NCBI GenBank assembly: GCA_013399855.1
Contig: VXAY01001005.1
Span: 17,829-81,828 of the forward strand
Source of the DNA: Oxyruncus cristatus
Lineage: Eukaryota > Chordata > Aves > Passeriformes > Cotingidae
Reading direction: 5' to 3'
DNA: 64,000 nt
In this document: positions 39,347-57,744 of the stretch, in pieces
Layout of the letters: every line of letters starts with the position of its first letter
Numbering within the stretch: the first letter of the stretch is position 1
Notes under the pieces: generated by a model
Seen by the model: the letters and a program-made list of their open reading frames with translations, nothing else
Databases searched by the model: none
Told to the model about the DNA's origin: nothing
Made by a program: the position numbers and the translations under genes

Positions 39347-39780
39347 TGTGATGGTTTGGGTTTATCTGTTATTTGGCATCATATAATTTCAGGCTGTCAT
39401 ATTTTTTGTTCAGCTGAGCCTAGAGCTAATGCCAGCTGGAGAGCTCGCCCAAAGATTTTTTTTTGTCTAACCAGACACCACCTTCTCAACAGTGAGTCTG
39501 ATAATATGCAGAGAGAAGAGCCCTGTTCAGCTCATGGTTGGCAAGTGCAGAAGTCTTACAGATTTTCTAAATTAAAGCCAAGGGACAGAGAGCTAAATGA
39601 AAGAACGCGGGAAAATGGGCTTAGATTTACCAAGTTATTGTGATTCATTTTGTCCTCTGGTGGAATAGTTTGAATAGTGTTCTGGTAGTTGACTTCTTGC
39701 CCATGAGTTAATTCAGTCAATAAAGCTCACTTCTGAAGGAAGTAGTTTAGAAAATTCTTGTCTGTGATTCTGATTGTTTC
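39347..39780 (+). mobile_element. Possible solo LTR (weak)
   Basis: Starts TGTGATGGTTTGGGTTTATC, a common LTR beginning, and has GTCAATAAAGCTCAC near 39716 followed by ~60 bp ending ...gattgtttca. No target duplication or inverted end was found, so boundaries and identity are uncertain. Confidence 0.28.
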
Positions 39781-42700
39781 AAAAGAGTGTTTTCTGAATA
39801 GCACGCTCAAATAGTGGATATGCTGTGAAGTACATGCACAGCTCTTAAAAACAGTGCGTGATTTTGTTTGCCTGATAAGGTAAAATCAGGGATGTGAAGA
39901 ATCGTATTAGTTAATTATTAATTAATCCATTTTAATGGTAAAGTTACTGCATCTGTAGTAATTTTTTAATATAGTGAGTTTCCAAAAGAATTTTAGAACT
40001 TCAACATAAAAAAAAACCTTAGGAGGCTTCAATAAGATACGTGATGCTATTTTTTCTTTTGGGATTATTTCTTAAAAAGGGGAGCCACCCATGAAAAGGA
40101 AACAACAACATATTCAAAATGTCTGTAATTTGCAGACCATGTATGGCCCTTGGTTTATCAGATAACTTCTGTGGAAGTCAGTGAGATTTTCTTGTATGGA
40201 TAAGAAATGTATGTTTCCTGCTGTTACAGTTGTGTTTAAATCGTTCTAGCATAGAAATATCCAAACTGCCATCAGCCTGAGAGTTTGCAATGTCTCTATA
40301 ATATGATTCACTTCATTGTGAGTTTATTCTGCTTTTTCTGTCATATACTCAGATTGAGTCGATCAGCTGTATCAGAGTTATTGGAGATTTACACTCGTCT
40401 AACTAAACAAAATCTGATCACATGTCTTCTGTTATTGAGAGTGCAGTTGTAACTGCTTCAAAACAACCATCTGATTTAATAAAAACAACATTGCAATCAT
40501 TTATGGTTCTACTAGAAAGAAAAAGCCCTACTTTTTGCCTCCCTGGACTGGGGTGTGGCATAGAGGTTTTATGACAGTATTGCATTAGTAGAGAACAAAA
40601 AAACAACACATGACACTGAAGCTGACAGCAGTTTGTGTACATTTTAAAAAAAATAACCCCAGCAAATGGGAGGAACATAAATAAGAATGTTTTCCCAATA
40701 ACTGTTTTGAAGAAAACATTGTTGAATGACTTTCTACCTGTATTCAAAATGAATCAGCCATTCTTCTGTGGCCTTCAAAGCTGCATGGTTACATGATAAA
40801 GAAATAAACAATCTATTTAAGATACAAAGCAGAGGCAGGTTTAGTAGGTTGTTGCACCTGAGCCATAATCAGAAGGGTCCCTTGCACTCAGTTAAGTGTA
40901 TCTCCTCTGCAGTATTTGTCACCTTTTTCATTGCCACAGAAGCCCTATATGTCTGAGGTAGGTCTTGGTCCCAGATCATCTTTTTAGCTGCTATGTGTTT
41001 CTAAACTGCAGTGTTTCTAGTACTAAATTAAAATACAGTCTACAGGGTTATGTTTGTGGACAGTGATTTCCCGCAGCTCATCAAGGCAACTTGCATTCTT
41101 TTTCATGGGAGGTACATATATGGAGCATAAGGCAGAATTTGATGAATTAATTTTCCTTTGGCTTTTGAAGAGAGTCTTCGTTGTATGTCTAGATAGTTCT
41201 TTCAGCTCATAATATTTTTAACTAATAATACTTTTCCTTAGAGTTAAGCGTAGAATTTGTCAAAACACTGCTTTTACAAAAAGATGTATCAAACCCTTCA
41301 TGTGTCACTACTCTTTTAACCGGAGATCGTCAATATATATATTTTTCATGTTGTTGATAGTAAAAGTAAAATGCTGCTCTGTTGTAAATGTGCGACTAAA
41401 ATTATGAAGTTACATTCAGAATTAGACTATAATTGTTTTTCAGTTTTATTGTCGTTTCACAACTTTTAGTGGAACTGTGAATGCTAGACAACTGTGGAAA
41501 ATCAGGAAAATCTGAAGGTATTTTCTTAATTGTAACCAACATTTTGGCAGTACAATAAAATCATTTGTCAAGTATTTTGGGGGAAAAATATTTTTTAATG
41601 GAACATTCACTCTTTACCTTTGCATTTAAGAAGGAGTGTTTTAATCAAGTTTATTCTTGTATTTCAAAATAATTATCAGAATAACTGCATTCACCTCTCA
41701 ACGATATTGACTACTATATGGTTGGTGTAAGAGCTCCCCCTATAGGTTTTATTTTAAATATCTGCTTAGGAAAATAAAAAGGAAATTCCACTTCTTGTTA
41801 GTGCTTTATAAACAAATTCATTTGAGCAACATGACCTGATTTTTAAAAAGTAGGATTTTATGGAAAGAAAGCCATCTGTTTTACTAATGGTTAAAACGTA
41901 AGAATGTAATGTTACAGATTTATTTATTTTTACAAAAAATTATACTTTTAATAGCAGCATGGTATACTGCATAACATAAGCTACTGTTAAACAAGGAACA
42001 AAACAGCATTTTCACTTTTGTAACTACTTTAATACATGTAGCTATCAGAGCTCTGAACCTACAGAAGTACAGCTCACACAGAAGTATGAATTTCTCATCA
42101 ACTGAGGATAAGGACTTTCAATAAGGACTTCTACATTTTTTGGCACCCTGGTGGTATGGTGCTCTTGTGACAACTACAGAAATTCCTAGTAAGGAAGAGA
42201 CAGGATATCTGAATGTATTTAATATACAACTACCAACAGAATTTAGCAGAGAGAGCAAAAAGGAAAATCAGAGTCAAATGATCTACTTGTTTTACCTAGG
42301 TATCAGCAACTGTTTCTAAGTCAAATAAGTAATCCTACAGACCTCGCAATGGGACATGACATTTTTGGTAGTAGTAAGCTACCCATCTATCTGTCCTTAA
42401 TACAGTTTTTAAGTGTTAAAAACAAAACAAAAAAAATCTTTGTAGGAAGGAACACGTCATCTTAGTTCAATTTGAAAATCAAAGCCTACTATTTTCTCAT
42501 GAAGATTGGGCAGGAATTATGCCTGACAGTTATTAAGTGATGTGGCAGCTTGTATGGGCCTATAAACTTCAGCCTCCGTGCAAAACATTTGCATAAGCAC
42601 AAACATGTATCTTGCTACTTCACTGGGAAGTCATCAGGCTTTCTCATAGGATTCCATGAATTCTATCTTTGGTCCCTTCCTACATGGGCCATTCTTCTCT

Positions 42701-45700
42701 GCATTTTTAGGAAAGGCAGCAGCACTTCCCTGTCAGATGAAGTATTTCTGAGAAGCCACAACCTGTGTATCCAAATCCTTTGAAAGTTACCAGTAACTCT
42801 TCATTTTACCTGAGTGGATAGGGAAGAGCAAGAAAATTTCTGTTGCACAACAGATGTGGGAAGTGAGCACAGTTCCTATTCACAGTGGCAGCTGTGCTTG
42901 GAAGGTGATGGTGAGGTGCTGGTCTTTGTCTCATGGGCAGGTGCTCAGTGCTATCATATGCCCACCTGCATATAAGCTATTAAACAGCTCTGTTGAGAAT
43001 ACAGTTTAGGACAGTATTGTATAAGATTTTGTTAATATGGGATTACCTTGAGTATCTTTACTGGTCTTCATAAAGAAATCAGCCAAACTAACTGAAACAG
43101 CTGACTGTGGGGGAAGGGAGGGGTAATATTATAAGCTTCCTTGAACTTCACTTTGTAAATAAATATTAATTCTGTATATAACTAATTAATATTAGTTAAA
43201 AATAAACATATCATAACCAGCATTCTGAAAGTTATGCCTGTAGCAGTCCCCCATTCAGCATTTCTCATGGCATGACATTGAACATATAGAAATATAAGAA
43301 TATGGAGAATTGAAATTTATAACACTTTAAAGAGAAATTTTAAGCCCTCTATGCAGAATTGAGGGATTGTAAAAGAAATCTTTATGTGCATTCACATCAA
43401 AGCATGAAAATGAGGCCTATATACATGCACAGGAGAAAATGGTTTGGTTGCAAGCTAAAGGAGTTCTTGTCATTACTGCAATTAGATACTAATTAAATAG
43501 TTTGAGAGAATCAGTGAGGGTACTGGCCTGGAAATAATTCTCTTTGTGTAAAGTTTTCATAATTAAAAATATTTTTCTTGGATGTCATTGCTGTTACTCT
43601 GGATTTGCAATTTAGAGAAGCATTTTGCCCGCAGTCCAATTACAGATGCTCAATATTCTTGAGAAAACAGGAATGGGTCAGAACATGCATATATCATCAA
43701 TATGTCTAGTTCTTACTTCACTCTATTCATAAACGTACTTTGCAAGAAAAACACATTAGATTTATGAGAGCAAAACAATATGTATTACTGTGCTTTTGAA
43801 TACTCTTCCAGCTCATTTGTAAGTAGGAAGCCACTGATAAATTTGAATTGACTCATGAGCTAAGCATCTTCTGTATAATTGCTGCCTTCTTAGTCTGCAC
43901 AATTAAAAATTCTGTCACTAAGAGTAAAAAAGTTTAAAGGTTTTCACCATTTTTGCTTCACAGAAATTTGATAGCTGTATGAGGCATGCAGATCCTGAAA
44001 TCTTTTTGCCAGTGACACCTAGAAAGGAAGATTGTAAATTGGAAGTAAACATTGCAAACTAAGTTCCTGTAATAGCCGTGACTTCTGAAAGGTCTGAGTG
44101 TTTCTGACATTTTAAATAGTGCAGAGAAAAATAGGACAACCATAATCCAGTTTTATCTAAATCTGCTATAAGGAAATTGTCTTGACACAATGTAGTGATT
44201 ACTCCTCTTAGTGATAGACTTGTGTACTAGCTCTCACAAGAGCTAGACAGATTCAACTTGACTTGAATGAGATAGTGGAGTAGAACTGTATCTCCCTTTC
44301 AGAAAGAGCTCTCATCACTGAGGAAGAAAAGGTCATTATAACCATTGAAGATGGCTGTAATTTTTTGTAGGCTCCACTTTGCACAAGAACATGGGGGAAT
44401 AACCTTTAGGTGGAACAGGCAAATCAATGGCTGCAGGACAGAAAAAACCCTGCTCTCAAAAAAAAGTTTGGGCATCTAGGAAACTCAGACAGAAACTGAA
44501 TATGCTTGTGTGTATATTTGTGGGGCTCCAGGACTTAGGTATTACATGAAATAAGCAAAAAGTTTGATGACCCAAATTTTGGACCTGGATCCTAAGGATG
44601 GAAAGCAAATGTGATTGTACGCTCCTTAAGTTTTTTGTAATCCATGTATTGGTAAACACAGCTCAAAGGAAATTACTGTATATGTGCTTGTTGAGAAAAA
44701 GGCTACACAGTAAGTGATGGAGACAATGGGGTGGAGGGGGGAAACAGCTGTATCGTTGTCTACTGCAGGTCATGGTACTGAACTTGGGAATAATGTTCAC
44801 TGAAAATTTAAGCATATTTGATACAAAGGGGTATAAAAAAAATGTCATCTGTAAGCTAAAAGGTCGGACAAGTCAGGATAGTAAAAGCGTCCAACGGGCC
44901 ACGTATTATAATGTATTATAAATATATATTTTGTTGTTCATTTTGGCTGGACCCTGGATCTAGGTATAAAGAATGATCTCTTAGGTCAGAAAGAACCCGT
45001 TTCACTAGTGTAAATAAACACTGCCTGCTGTAGGTCTCCAAGCCTTTGGCCTAGATTGATATCAAGAAATTATTTGACCATATCAGCCCAATCTGGTTGC
45101 TGCAAATAATTTATCAGATAAGTTCCTTTGGTTCCTGTGAGGAAATCCTCAAGTCTACTTTTATTTTATATATAGGAGAGTCTTTTGAAACATAAGTTTA
45201 ACCACAGGAAATGCAATCACTGTTTGCAATCTTTTTATTGTGAAAGCTTCCTTTATATTATTCATAGGCTAGAATTCTGTAAGTGTGCTGAATTTTTTTT
45301 TATTTCTTAGCAATAGTATTCAGAAATACCTTTAGGTTCAGCATGGCTAGAAAAGCAGGTTCCTCTAGTTATTATAAAAGTCAGTTTTGAGGGGTGTCTT
45401 GTCATTTAGCATCACTATGCAGGAAATGAGTAGCAAGAATGTCTGAAAACGAAATCTCTGAAATCCCAGTCAATCTTACTGCTTACTGCCCTATTGAAAG
45501 TACCTTGCAATGAGCGTTGAAAACCTAATTATCAGGGATGACCGGTTAAATCACTTTGTTAGCACTCACCAAAACAGTTTTACAGAACAGTTTATAAGGA
45601 AAGGTGTCCGTACTTGTGTAACATACCCAGCCTACAAAACTGATATATAATGTCTGATTTTACAACCAGGCATGAGAATTGGTTCCTAGATCTGGATGAA

Positions 45701-46349
45701 TTATTTTCTTAGTGTCCTGAGCAGTTAATGGGAGGTGTACAATTACTTTTGGTTTCCATTTTTGTTTTCAAAATTGTTACTTCTTCTCTGAAAAAAAAGT
45801 CTTGTGCATCCCATTTTCCTCACAGTGCAGTATCATGTAATTACTAATTTAAACACGGGGGGGGAACAAATTCAGGCAGAATATATAGAACCAAAAGACT
45901 AAAACTGACTTGTTTCTGATGAGAGTGTCGTCAAAGTAGATTGATCTTACCTGATCCAGGATTTCTAACCTGGACTGTTAAAGTGGCCCTGGTGTCTCCT
46001 GTGTCTGTGTCAAGACCAAGGCTAACTGAAACTGGATGGCAAAAGAACACTTCAATCTCACAGGAAATACTTATCTAAAGCTTTTAAAGAGGAGAAAATA
46101 GTCACTTATTTACCCCTTTTCCAAAAACATGCAGAGGAGACAATAAGGACATTTAATCTTACTGAAGACAATACAGATTTAGCTGTGTTAAGTAAGCCTA
46201 GAACTTTATAGATCTAAAGAATTGTTTGTAAATACAATTTGGTAGAAACAGCTTAATAGTTTGTGAAGCAGATTCTGATGTGGTTGCTTGCATCAGTAGG
46301 TAAGTGGATCTGATGACCCTCACGTCCTTCTATTCTCTTTCCTAACTAA

Positions 46350-50193
<3,844 letters not shown>

Positions 50194-50986
50194 TGAATTT
50201 TCTTCATGTAAGGAAAATTACGATAATTAAAAGTTTTGACTTGCATTAGATACAAAAAATCTAGGAGTTTTTAATAGAAATTGTAGGAAGAAAAATCTAT
50301 GCAAAGTCTCTTCCCTGCTGATTCATTGGAGCCAGAATTAGTCTGTGGTCTTTTGCCCCTCAAGTTTCATGTGAGTATTCTGGAATTTTATAGGTACGGC
50401 ACCCATACATAAAATAATAGGCTTTTCCTGGTGACACAAAGCAGAAGCACAACTAATTCCCTGTGTAAGGACTCCTTCCTTTTCAAAGGTAATGAAGGTC
50501 TAAAGGGATCCTACTGAGTGATGGCATTTGCCTCACTCCTGCATGGCTTGTAGGTTCTGTGACATGACACCGACTCCATGCAGAAAAGCTGCTTGCTTCG
50601 AGACTGTTAACAGTTGCTTTTCCCAGTAGCCAGCTGTAAGAATCTCCATCCTATGCATGCATTTAGCAATGGCTCTTCATTTTGTTGTCCAGCAGTGTTA
50701 AATACTCCATATCTGCAGGAACTCTCTTTGTTCATGAGAATTACATTAAAAAAAATAATAGTTTTTCTTTTTGATTTCTTCTTGATAAATGGATATTTCT
50801 TAAATGCCATGTAGTTTTTGCACAGTGGCAGCCAATGAAGTATTCCTAATTCCCAGATTTTGTTCCAAGTAACTAAACAGTCTAGCATTCATTATAATAC
50901 AGTAATAGATGAATATGGAATAATTGGGTTCATTATACAAATAAGAGTCCATGGCAGGATGGCTTGATGAAAAACCATGTGAAAAG

Positions 50987-51013
50987 ATACCTATCATGAT
51001 ACATGATAGGTAT
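50987..51013. repeat. Perfect 12-bp inverted repeat, 3-base loop
   Basis: ATACCTATCATG, loop ATA, CATGATAGGTAT. In RGS7BP intron 5; no sign of a microRNA-length hairpin arm beyond the 12 bp. Confidence 0.9.
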
Positions 51014-52524
51014 GTACCATTGTAGAGACTGGAAAAGTGACAAGAAGTCTATACCTATCCTAGAAGAAAGGAGTGTGCTGGAAATAAGGAAGGAAAAGAC
51101 AAACTGAGGGGATGTAAAGCATAGAGAACTTGAGTTCAGAACAGAGATGAAGGCATACAGAATTCTTCTCTGCTGCCTGATGTCCACACTGCCCTTTAAC
51201 ACTGACCAGGATATCACTGACCATCTGTTCAGGAGGATAGGAAACATCCTAGAGTTAAAAAAAGAAACATCCTGAGTCATGCCCCAGAATCAGGTAATCC
51301 TAAATGGTGTTTTTGCAGCTCTCACAGTCTCCAACTGTGCTAATAGTTTACAGATGACCTCTGAGAATGAATGCCTCAGGAATGGGTAGACAGTCATACT
51401 CATTATTCATACAGTACTTAAAATTTTTGAAATAATCCAAGACCTTTAATTAATGAAAGCTGGATAGTGTAAGTAAATAGAAAAAACTCAAACAACATTA
51501 TAGATAATTAATATGGTCTGGACTGTAATTTTGATAATTTATATGAATCACAACTATTGATTATGAGATGAATGAATGCCATTGAATGTGTTGATCTTTG
51601 CAACCTATCAATCCTGCTTCCAGTAAATGAGTGTTTTGCTGTTGGTTTCAGTGACAGCCAGAATGGAGTTAAGATGGCAAGCTCACAAAAGCTTTGCATA
51701 ATGTTACTGACTGTTCACAGGCCAGGTTTTATGTATGAAATTCTCTGAAGCAACAGCAGGAAAATTACTGTTGTGGTTTGTAAGATTGAGTCACAATATT
51801 AAATTATGTCTTAGCTATGTTCTTGTAGTTAAGTATTTGTGTTAGTGTCTATACTCTACAATCAAACCAGATCACTGATGTAACCAGAATAGGAATATGA
51901 TGGAGCCTAGATCTTAGCTTGAAACCATGCATGAAGATGGCTCAAATTCAAAGTGAACTCTAAATTTGTGAGGTAGCTCAGTGACACTGCATGAGTTAAT
52001 GTAAGTATAAGCACTAATATATACATTTTGTATTAATTTAGAAGGAATTAACATAAAAGGTAGAAAGCTAACAAGCATATTATGGTAACTTTCCCAGGCA
52101 AATGTTTTTTTATCTTGATGTGCCAAGATGTTCCTGTGTTGCAGTTTTAAATGGTAATTCTCCCAGATATATACAAATGGCCACTCAATAATGGGGTTTT
52201 TTTATGTTTAAATTAAGCCAGAATTTTACCTTAGGACTGACATTTCCAAACTTGCATGTCTGCAAGGTTTCAAGCTACTTATCTTTAGGTTTTATTTGGA
52301 ATCCTAACATTATTCATCCATGCAGGAATATTGTGGCTTAGGTCTCCCAGTGGCGGAGGTGTGATTTCATTTAGGTTTCATCACTGAACTGGTGTTCTTC
52401 TTGCCAAAATGTCTATTGTATTATTATGGAGATCCCATTAATTAGCATTGTAGGACTTAAATACAAATATCGGGCTATTATTTGTTCTATGCCTTGAACT
52501 ATGGAACCTATTACATCATGGAAA

Positions 52525-52697
52525 GGGTTCTTAAGGATTAGAATAGGCTACCTAGGGAGGAGGTGGAGTCACCATCCTTAGGGGTGAAATGACTGTGCAT
52601 GGCACGTAGGGCTAGTTGACAAAGTGGTGATTGATCAAAGGTTGGGCTCAATCTCAGAGGACTTTTCCAACCTAAATGATTCTGTGATTCTGAGATC
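52525..52697 (+). mobile_element. CR1 3'-end fragment
   Basis: gagtcaccatccttaggggt, tgatcaaaggttgggctcaa, then ttttccaacctaaatgattc and a tgtgattctgagat tail. It lies about 95 bp before RGS7BP exon 6. Confidence 0.85.
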
Positions 52698-52772
52698 ATG
52701 TAGGTGCTGTTAGGGCACATAAATTATATAATCTCTTTTGTGCGTGGACACGTGTACATGCTTGTGTTATAA

Positions 52773-52883
<111 letters not shown>

Positions 52884-53785
52884 AAAAATAAGCATAGAAG
52901 CACCAAGAAGATCTTGACTTTAATTAAACCACTATTATTTGACCACTGAAAAGATGAACGTTGCTCCTCTTGATTATAAAGTACATTTTCTACACCACAC
53001 TATTCATTTTGCTCTTCTGCTCCATCCATCCCCATTTTCAAATAAGGGATTTCACAGTTTAAAATTACGGTGATCAAAAAACAGCTGTGGAATAGATCTA
53101 GCATATTTAAAACTTTTTAAAGTATGTTTTGCATGCTTTACTTTCAATCACTCAAAGAGGAATTATGGTTCATAGATAATTTTAAGGGTTTTTTTATATT
53201 GTTTGAATTGCCGCTAAAAGTTTGTGCATAGTACAGTATTCTTAGTATCATCTTGAAATATTTGGTCATACTCTTAATTGTCTTTAGCATAGAAAACTAT
53301 TTAACAGCAAAAGTATTGAAGTTCTAAAACATTCAAACTGTATTGTGACAGAACTTGCACAAAATCTCCAGTTGCTTTTTGTGCTCACATTCATATTTAG
53401 TCTTCCAATATATCTCAGTTTAAAAGCTTCATAGAAAAATATCTTAATTTGTGATACACAAATCATATATGAAAATAGTTAGGACTTGTAAATACAGAGA
53501 AATCATAATAACTACATACTGTACAATGCATAGAAGCAACATATTTCCTTTTAAGCCAATAGTGTATCTACAAGCATTTGGAAAAAATAAATCATTTATT
53601 AAAAGGAGGTATTAAAATAAACAACGTAAAACACAACACCAACCCATTTTGTTTCCAATAGAATTCAAAGCATGGTGTCTGCATATCACTGTGTAAATCT
53701 TATAAGGCATGCCAGAATCATCTGAGACTTTAAGATATTAAACGATTTACATTGTTAATAAAGTTTTTTATTTAATTAAATATGG
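52884..53785 (+). other. RGS7BP 3' UTR (proposed)
   Basis: AT-rich sequence after the stop with AATAAA at 53757-53762 followed by T/GT-rich sequence (ttttttatttaattaaatat, ggtcttgtttctagttgtat), a good cleavage site near 53780. Other AATAAA occurrences near 53587 could give shorter ends. Confidence 0.55.
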
Positions 53786-56749
53786 TCTTGTTTCTAGTTG
53801 TATTGCTGCACTATGTCTGTTTAGCTATTTTTGCTGTCAGAGTCCTACCCCAAGTTTTCATATTTCCATTTCAAGATGTTTAGAAAGACAGATAAAAAAT
53901 ATGGAGCATATATAAATGCTAAAATGACAGCTAGTAGCAGCAGTAGATATGAATAAGTAGACTCAATGTACTGATATTTCAAGATGATAAGCAAGACACC
54001 AGAAATCTTTTGCTAGACTGCAACACTATGAAACCCATAGCAATCTGTCATTACTGTACAGGTCAGCATACCCTTGTAGTCAATTGTAGTGACTCATAGC
54101 CCTCCTATTCCACCATGACCCAGCATACAAAAAGAATCAAAACAAAGCTTTAGTGCTGGTAAGGAGGTGGTTGTGTCCTTGTTGCAGGAAACACCCACAC
54201 AGTTAAATTTGTCATCAGTTTTTTGGTAGGATATTGGTACACCCCCTAAAGCAGTGTGTTTCAGTTTTTTCCAGGTTGGACTTTCAGTCCCCCAGAGAGA
54301 AAATGCATTTTTGCATAATCAGGCCAAGAAATAAATACTTTAAATGCAATGAGGACAAATAAATTTAAAATGCCCTTATAGAAATTGTGTGTTTCCAAAA
54401 TTAATTCCATCTGAGGAATGCATGGCTACATTCTTTAAATAGCACAGAAACAGGTAACTGCAATGTGTTTGAAGATTTCAGGTCATGAACTATTCTTAAG
54501 CATTCATATTCTTAAGGATCTAAACTGGGGAGATCGCTACACACTCACAAAACCGTGTGCTTGTGAGAACAAATGCATTTTTAAGAAGAATGGAATTAAA
54601 ATCCACAGAACAATATTTTTTCAAAGTTAATTCGTTGAAGTCTTCTCCACATTTCTCATGAACATTGTCCTCATTAATCAGAGCTGTTTTCTGTAATAGG
54701 CAGCACTGACGTGTTCATTAAAAGTCTCAAACCAAGATATGCTCCATGACTCCATCCCCACAGATACCCTAGGTTTTGCAACTGTTAAAACTTTGGAAAA
54801 ACAGCTTCTGATGTCTAATGGATATTAAAAATATTGTCTGGGAAGATGATCAGTAGTTACAATTAACCAATTAACTTATGGTTTTGTTCAGCATAAGTGA
54901 AAAAGACATTAATGCTAAAAAAACAGAATATGCAGCAACACCATACAAGAGGAAGGGAGAAAGAAACTTTTTTACAAGACTTCTTTGGAAGTCTTGCAAT
55001 ATTGGTACACAGAGAGAAATACCCATAGGAGGGGCAGTGTTATACCTTTTCTCAACAATTAATTTGAAAGGAAGATGGGCAGAGTAAGCAGTAACGAGTC
55101 TAGCTGAGTACCTGCTCACCTATCATCACACAGAATTTAACATGACAGCTTATATCTCTGTATTTTAACCACGCCTGTTGCAATGGAATATACATTAATT
55201 AGACAAATGTATAAACATTTTAATTCATTTTACAAATCTTGACATCAGTGATATCACAATGAGTTACACAACTTGAGCAGATTCTGTGATGGATAGACTT
55301 GCATATGTTGTCTTTAAACTTCTTTAGGATTGCACTGTATTGAAGTGTACAGTGATATGTGCATCCTTGTACCTTTTGTTATTCTGGAAAATTCAGCGGT
55401 GTCTCTTCTTCCTTAATTAAAGACTATTAAAATTTCAGTCTTTACATTTTTGAAACCTTTCCATACTTCTAAGCAATTTAGCAGCTATCTCAAGCCTTTT
55501 GTCTTTATTATACCTTCTACTAGACCCAATGGACACATGCTGTAATTCCCAAGCTTTATGGCCATTTAAGGAATATTGGTGATCAAGGGTGTTCTCCAGG
55601 TACCTTTTAACAGCTAGTAGTGTGAACTACCAACTTAGGCCTGGTAAGTATCTGAATTGAAGAGGTGTTAAGGGATAAGCTGGTTTAGTTAGGAATGCAG
55701 AGCATTATCTTTCACTAAAATTCAAAAGGCAACAAACTCTTCGTAAGCCACAGAACATCATTTTGATAAAGATAAAAGCTAATATTACTACAATTTAGTT
55801 TCATGGAACAGGGCAATATGGGATCAAAATTTAAAAGCTCCCACAATGATATGCAAATCACTTAAGAGATGATTTACAACCATTCTTTTATTTGTTTATT
55901 TTCCAAGTGTTAAAAAAAAAAAGACAGCTTCACATTGGTGAACTCCTGAATGCAAGAAAACAGCAATTTAGGGAGAATACAGAGGAAAGCAGTACTTGCT
56001 TTCAAGAGGTTTGAATAGTTTAATTGAAAATGTTACAGCTTAAAGGCACCATGATTCTTTTTCAGGGTAGGAAACAAGAAGCAAAAATTCCTTTACCTAC
56101 CAGATATGACAAGTTCCACCAACTCTTTTTATACTAAAATCCTGTACAGCTCCAGGTTTTCAGAGCAAAACCCAATTCTTCATAACCACCATCCACTTGT
56201 GGTACCCTTCTTCTTTTCAGATATTTCATGTCATAAAAAATACCTGTCTAAGAAGTCAAGTATCTATGTTCAATTTCAAGTCTAAATTTTCAGAGTAGAA
56301 GCAAAATACAAGCATACAGAAGTAGAGGGCAAATACATATTGCAGGCTGCATGCTAACCCAATATGAAAAATTAGCATGCAAAATCTTCATCTTAACTTA
56401 TGCAATACACAGAAGGTTGTCCCTGTGACCTGTTAACTGTTCATTCCATAGGAGGCTTACTTTGGATGAGATACCATATAGAGCCATACATTTTTCAATA
56501 TAAGGTAAGCAGATCAGTATAAATTAAAGGACTTTGATGAGTCTGAAGAGCTGTTTAGACTATGGCAATGAACTACTATAAGAGATGTTTATTACATAGC
56601 CCCAAATTTATTGTCTTTGAAGCAGGTATAGAGAATTCATAGAAATCAAGACAGAAAATCAGTGGGAATACAGTAAACTAGACAAAAATATAAAGATATG
56701 AGAAATATAATAGAAAACACAAGCTTAATGGAACATTTTTGCTGAGCAC
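53786..56749. other. Intergenic, no gene found
   Basis: AT-rich unique DNA. In human the SHISAL2B gene lies between RGS7BP and SREK1IP1; I searched both strands by eye for its cysteine-rich N-terminus and transmembrane exon and saw neither. Confidence 0.5.
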
Positions 56750-57744
56750 TGTGGTGTGTTGACCTTGGCTGACCACTAGATGCCCACCAAGTTGCTGGTA
56801 TTGCTCCCCTCCTTAACTGGGCAGGGGGAGAAAAGTATGACAAAAGGCTCATGGGTTGAGGACACTGAGATTGCTCAACAATTTGGTTATCATCATGGGC
56901 AAAACCGAGTTGACTCTGAAAAATTAAGTTATTGCCAATTAACAATGGAGTAGGATAAGAAGAAATAAGAACAAATCTAAAAACACCTTCCCCTCACCCC
57001 TCCCTTTTCCCCAGCCTCAACTTCACTTCTGGTTTCTCTAGCTTTTTCCCCCAAGCTGCATGGGGGAATGAAGGGGATGGAGAATAAAGGTTGTGGTCAG
57101 TTCATCAGGCATTCGTTGTCTGTGCCATCCCTTCCTCCTCACACTTTTTGTCTGCTCCAATATGGGATCCTTCCCATGAGAGATAGTCCTCTATGAAATT
57201 CTCTAACATGAGTCCTTCCCACAGCGTGAAGTTCTTCATGAGCTGCTCCAGCTTGGGCTCCTCTCTCCACGGGGCCACAAGTTCTACTAGGAGCCTGTTC
57301 CAGCACCATCTTTTCACAGGGTCACAGCATCCTTTAGGCACATCCACCTGCTCTAGCACAGGGTCCTCCATGAGCTGCAGGTGGACCTCTGCTCCACTGT
57401 GGACCTCCATGGAATGCAGGGGAACAGCTGACTCACCATGGGGCACCTTTTCCCTCTCTTTCTTCACTGACCTTGCTGTCTGCAGATTTGTTACTCTTAG
57501 ATATTCTCAGTTCTCTCTCCTTGATGCTGTTGTGCAGTAGGCTTCACCCTTTCCTAAATACATTATCCCAGAGGTCCTACCACCATCACTGATGGTCTTG
57601 GCCTTGGCCAGTGCAGGGTCCATCTTAGAGCCAGCTAGAACTGGTGTTGTCCAACATAGGAGTAACTTCTGGCATCTTCTCACAGAGTCCATCCCTGTAA
57701 CCCCCCTGTTACAAAAACCCTTCAAAGTACCCCCAATATAAACA
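56750..57744 (-). mobile_element. Solo LTR of an avian endogenous retrovirus, antisense
   Basis: On the plus strand it starts TGTGGTGTGTTGACCTTGGC, and at the other end reads ...gtacccccaatataaaca. The body contains repeated ctgctccagc/ccacggggtcacag-type modules typical of this LTR family, and on the minus strand an AATAA-like region lies near the 3' end, giving minus orientation. A 120-codon minus frame (57105-57467) and its plus counterpart are LTR sequence, often mistaken for genes in avian annotation. No exact target duplication was found (left flank agcac, right flank tccac). Confidence 0.78.

Noticed and set aside
57105..57540. 115-120-codon open frames on both strands
   Set aside because: They lie wholly inside an LTR and follow its repeated modules.
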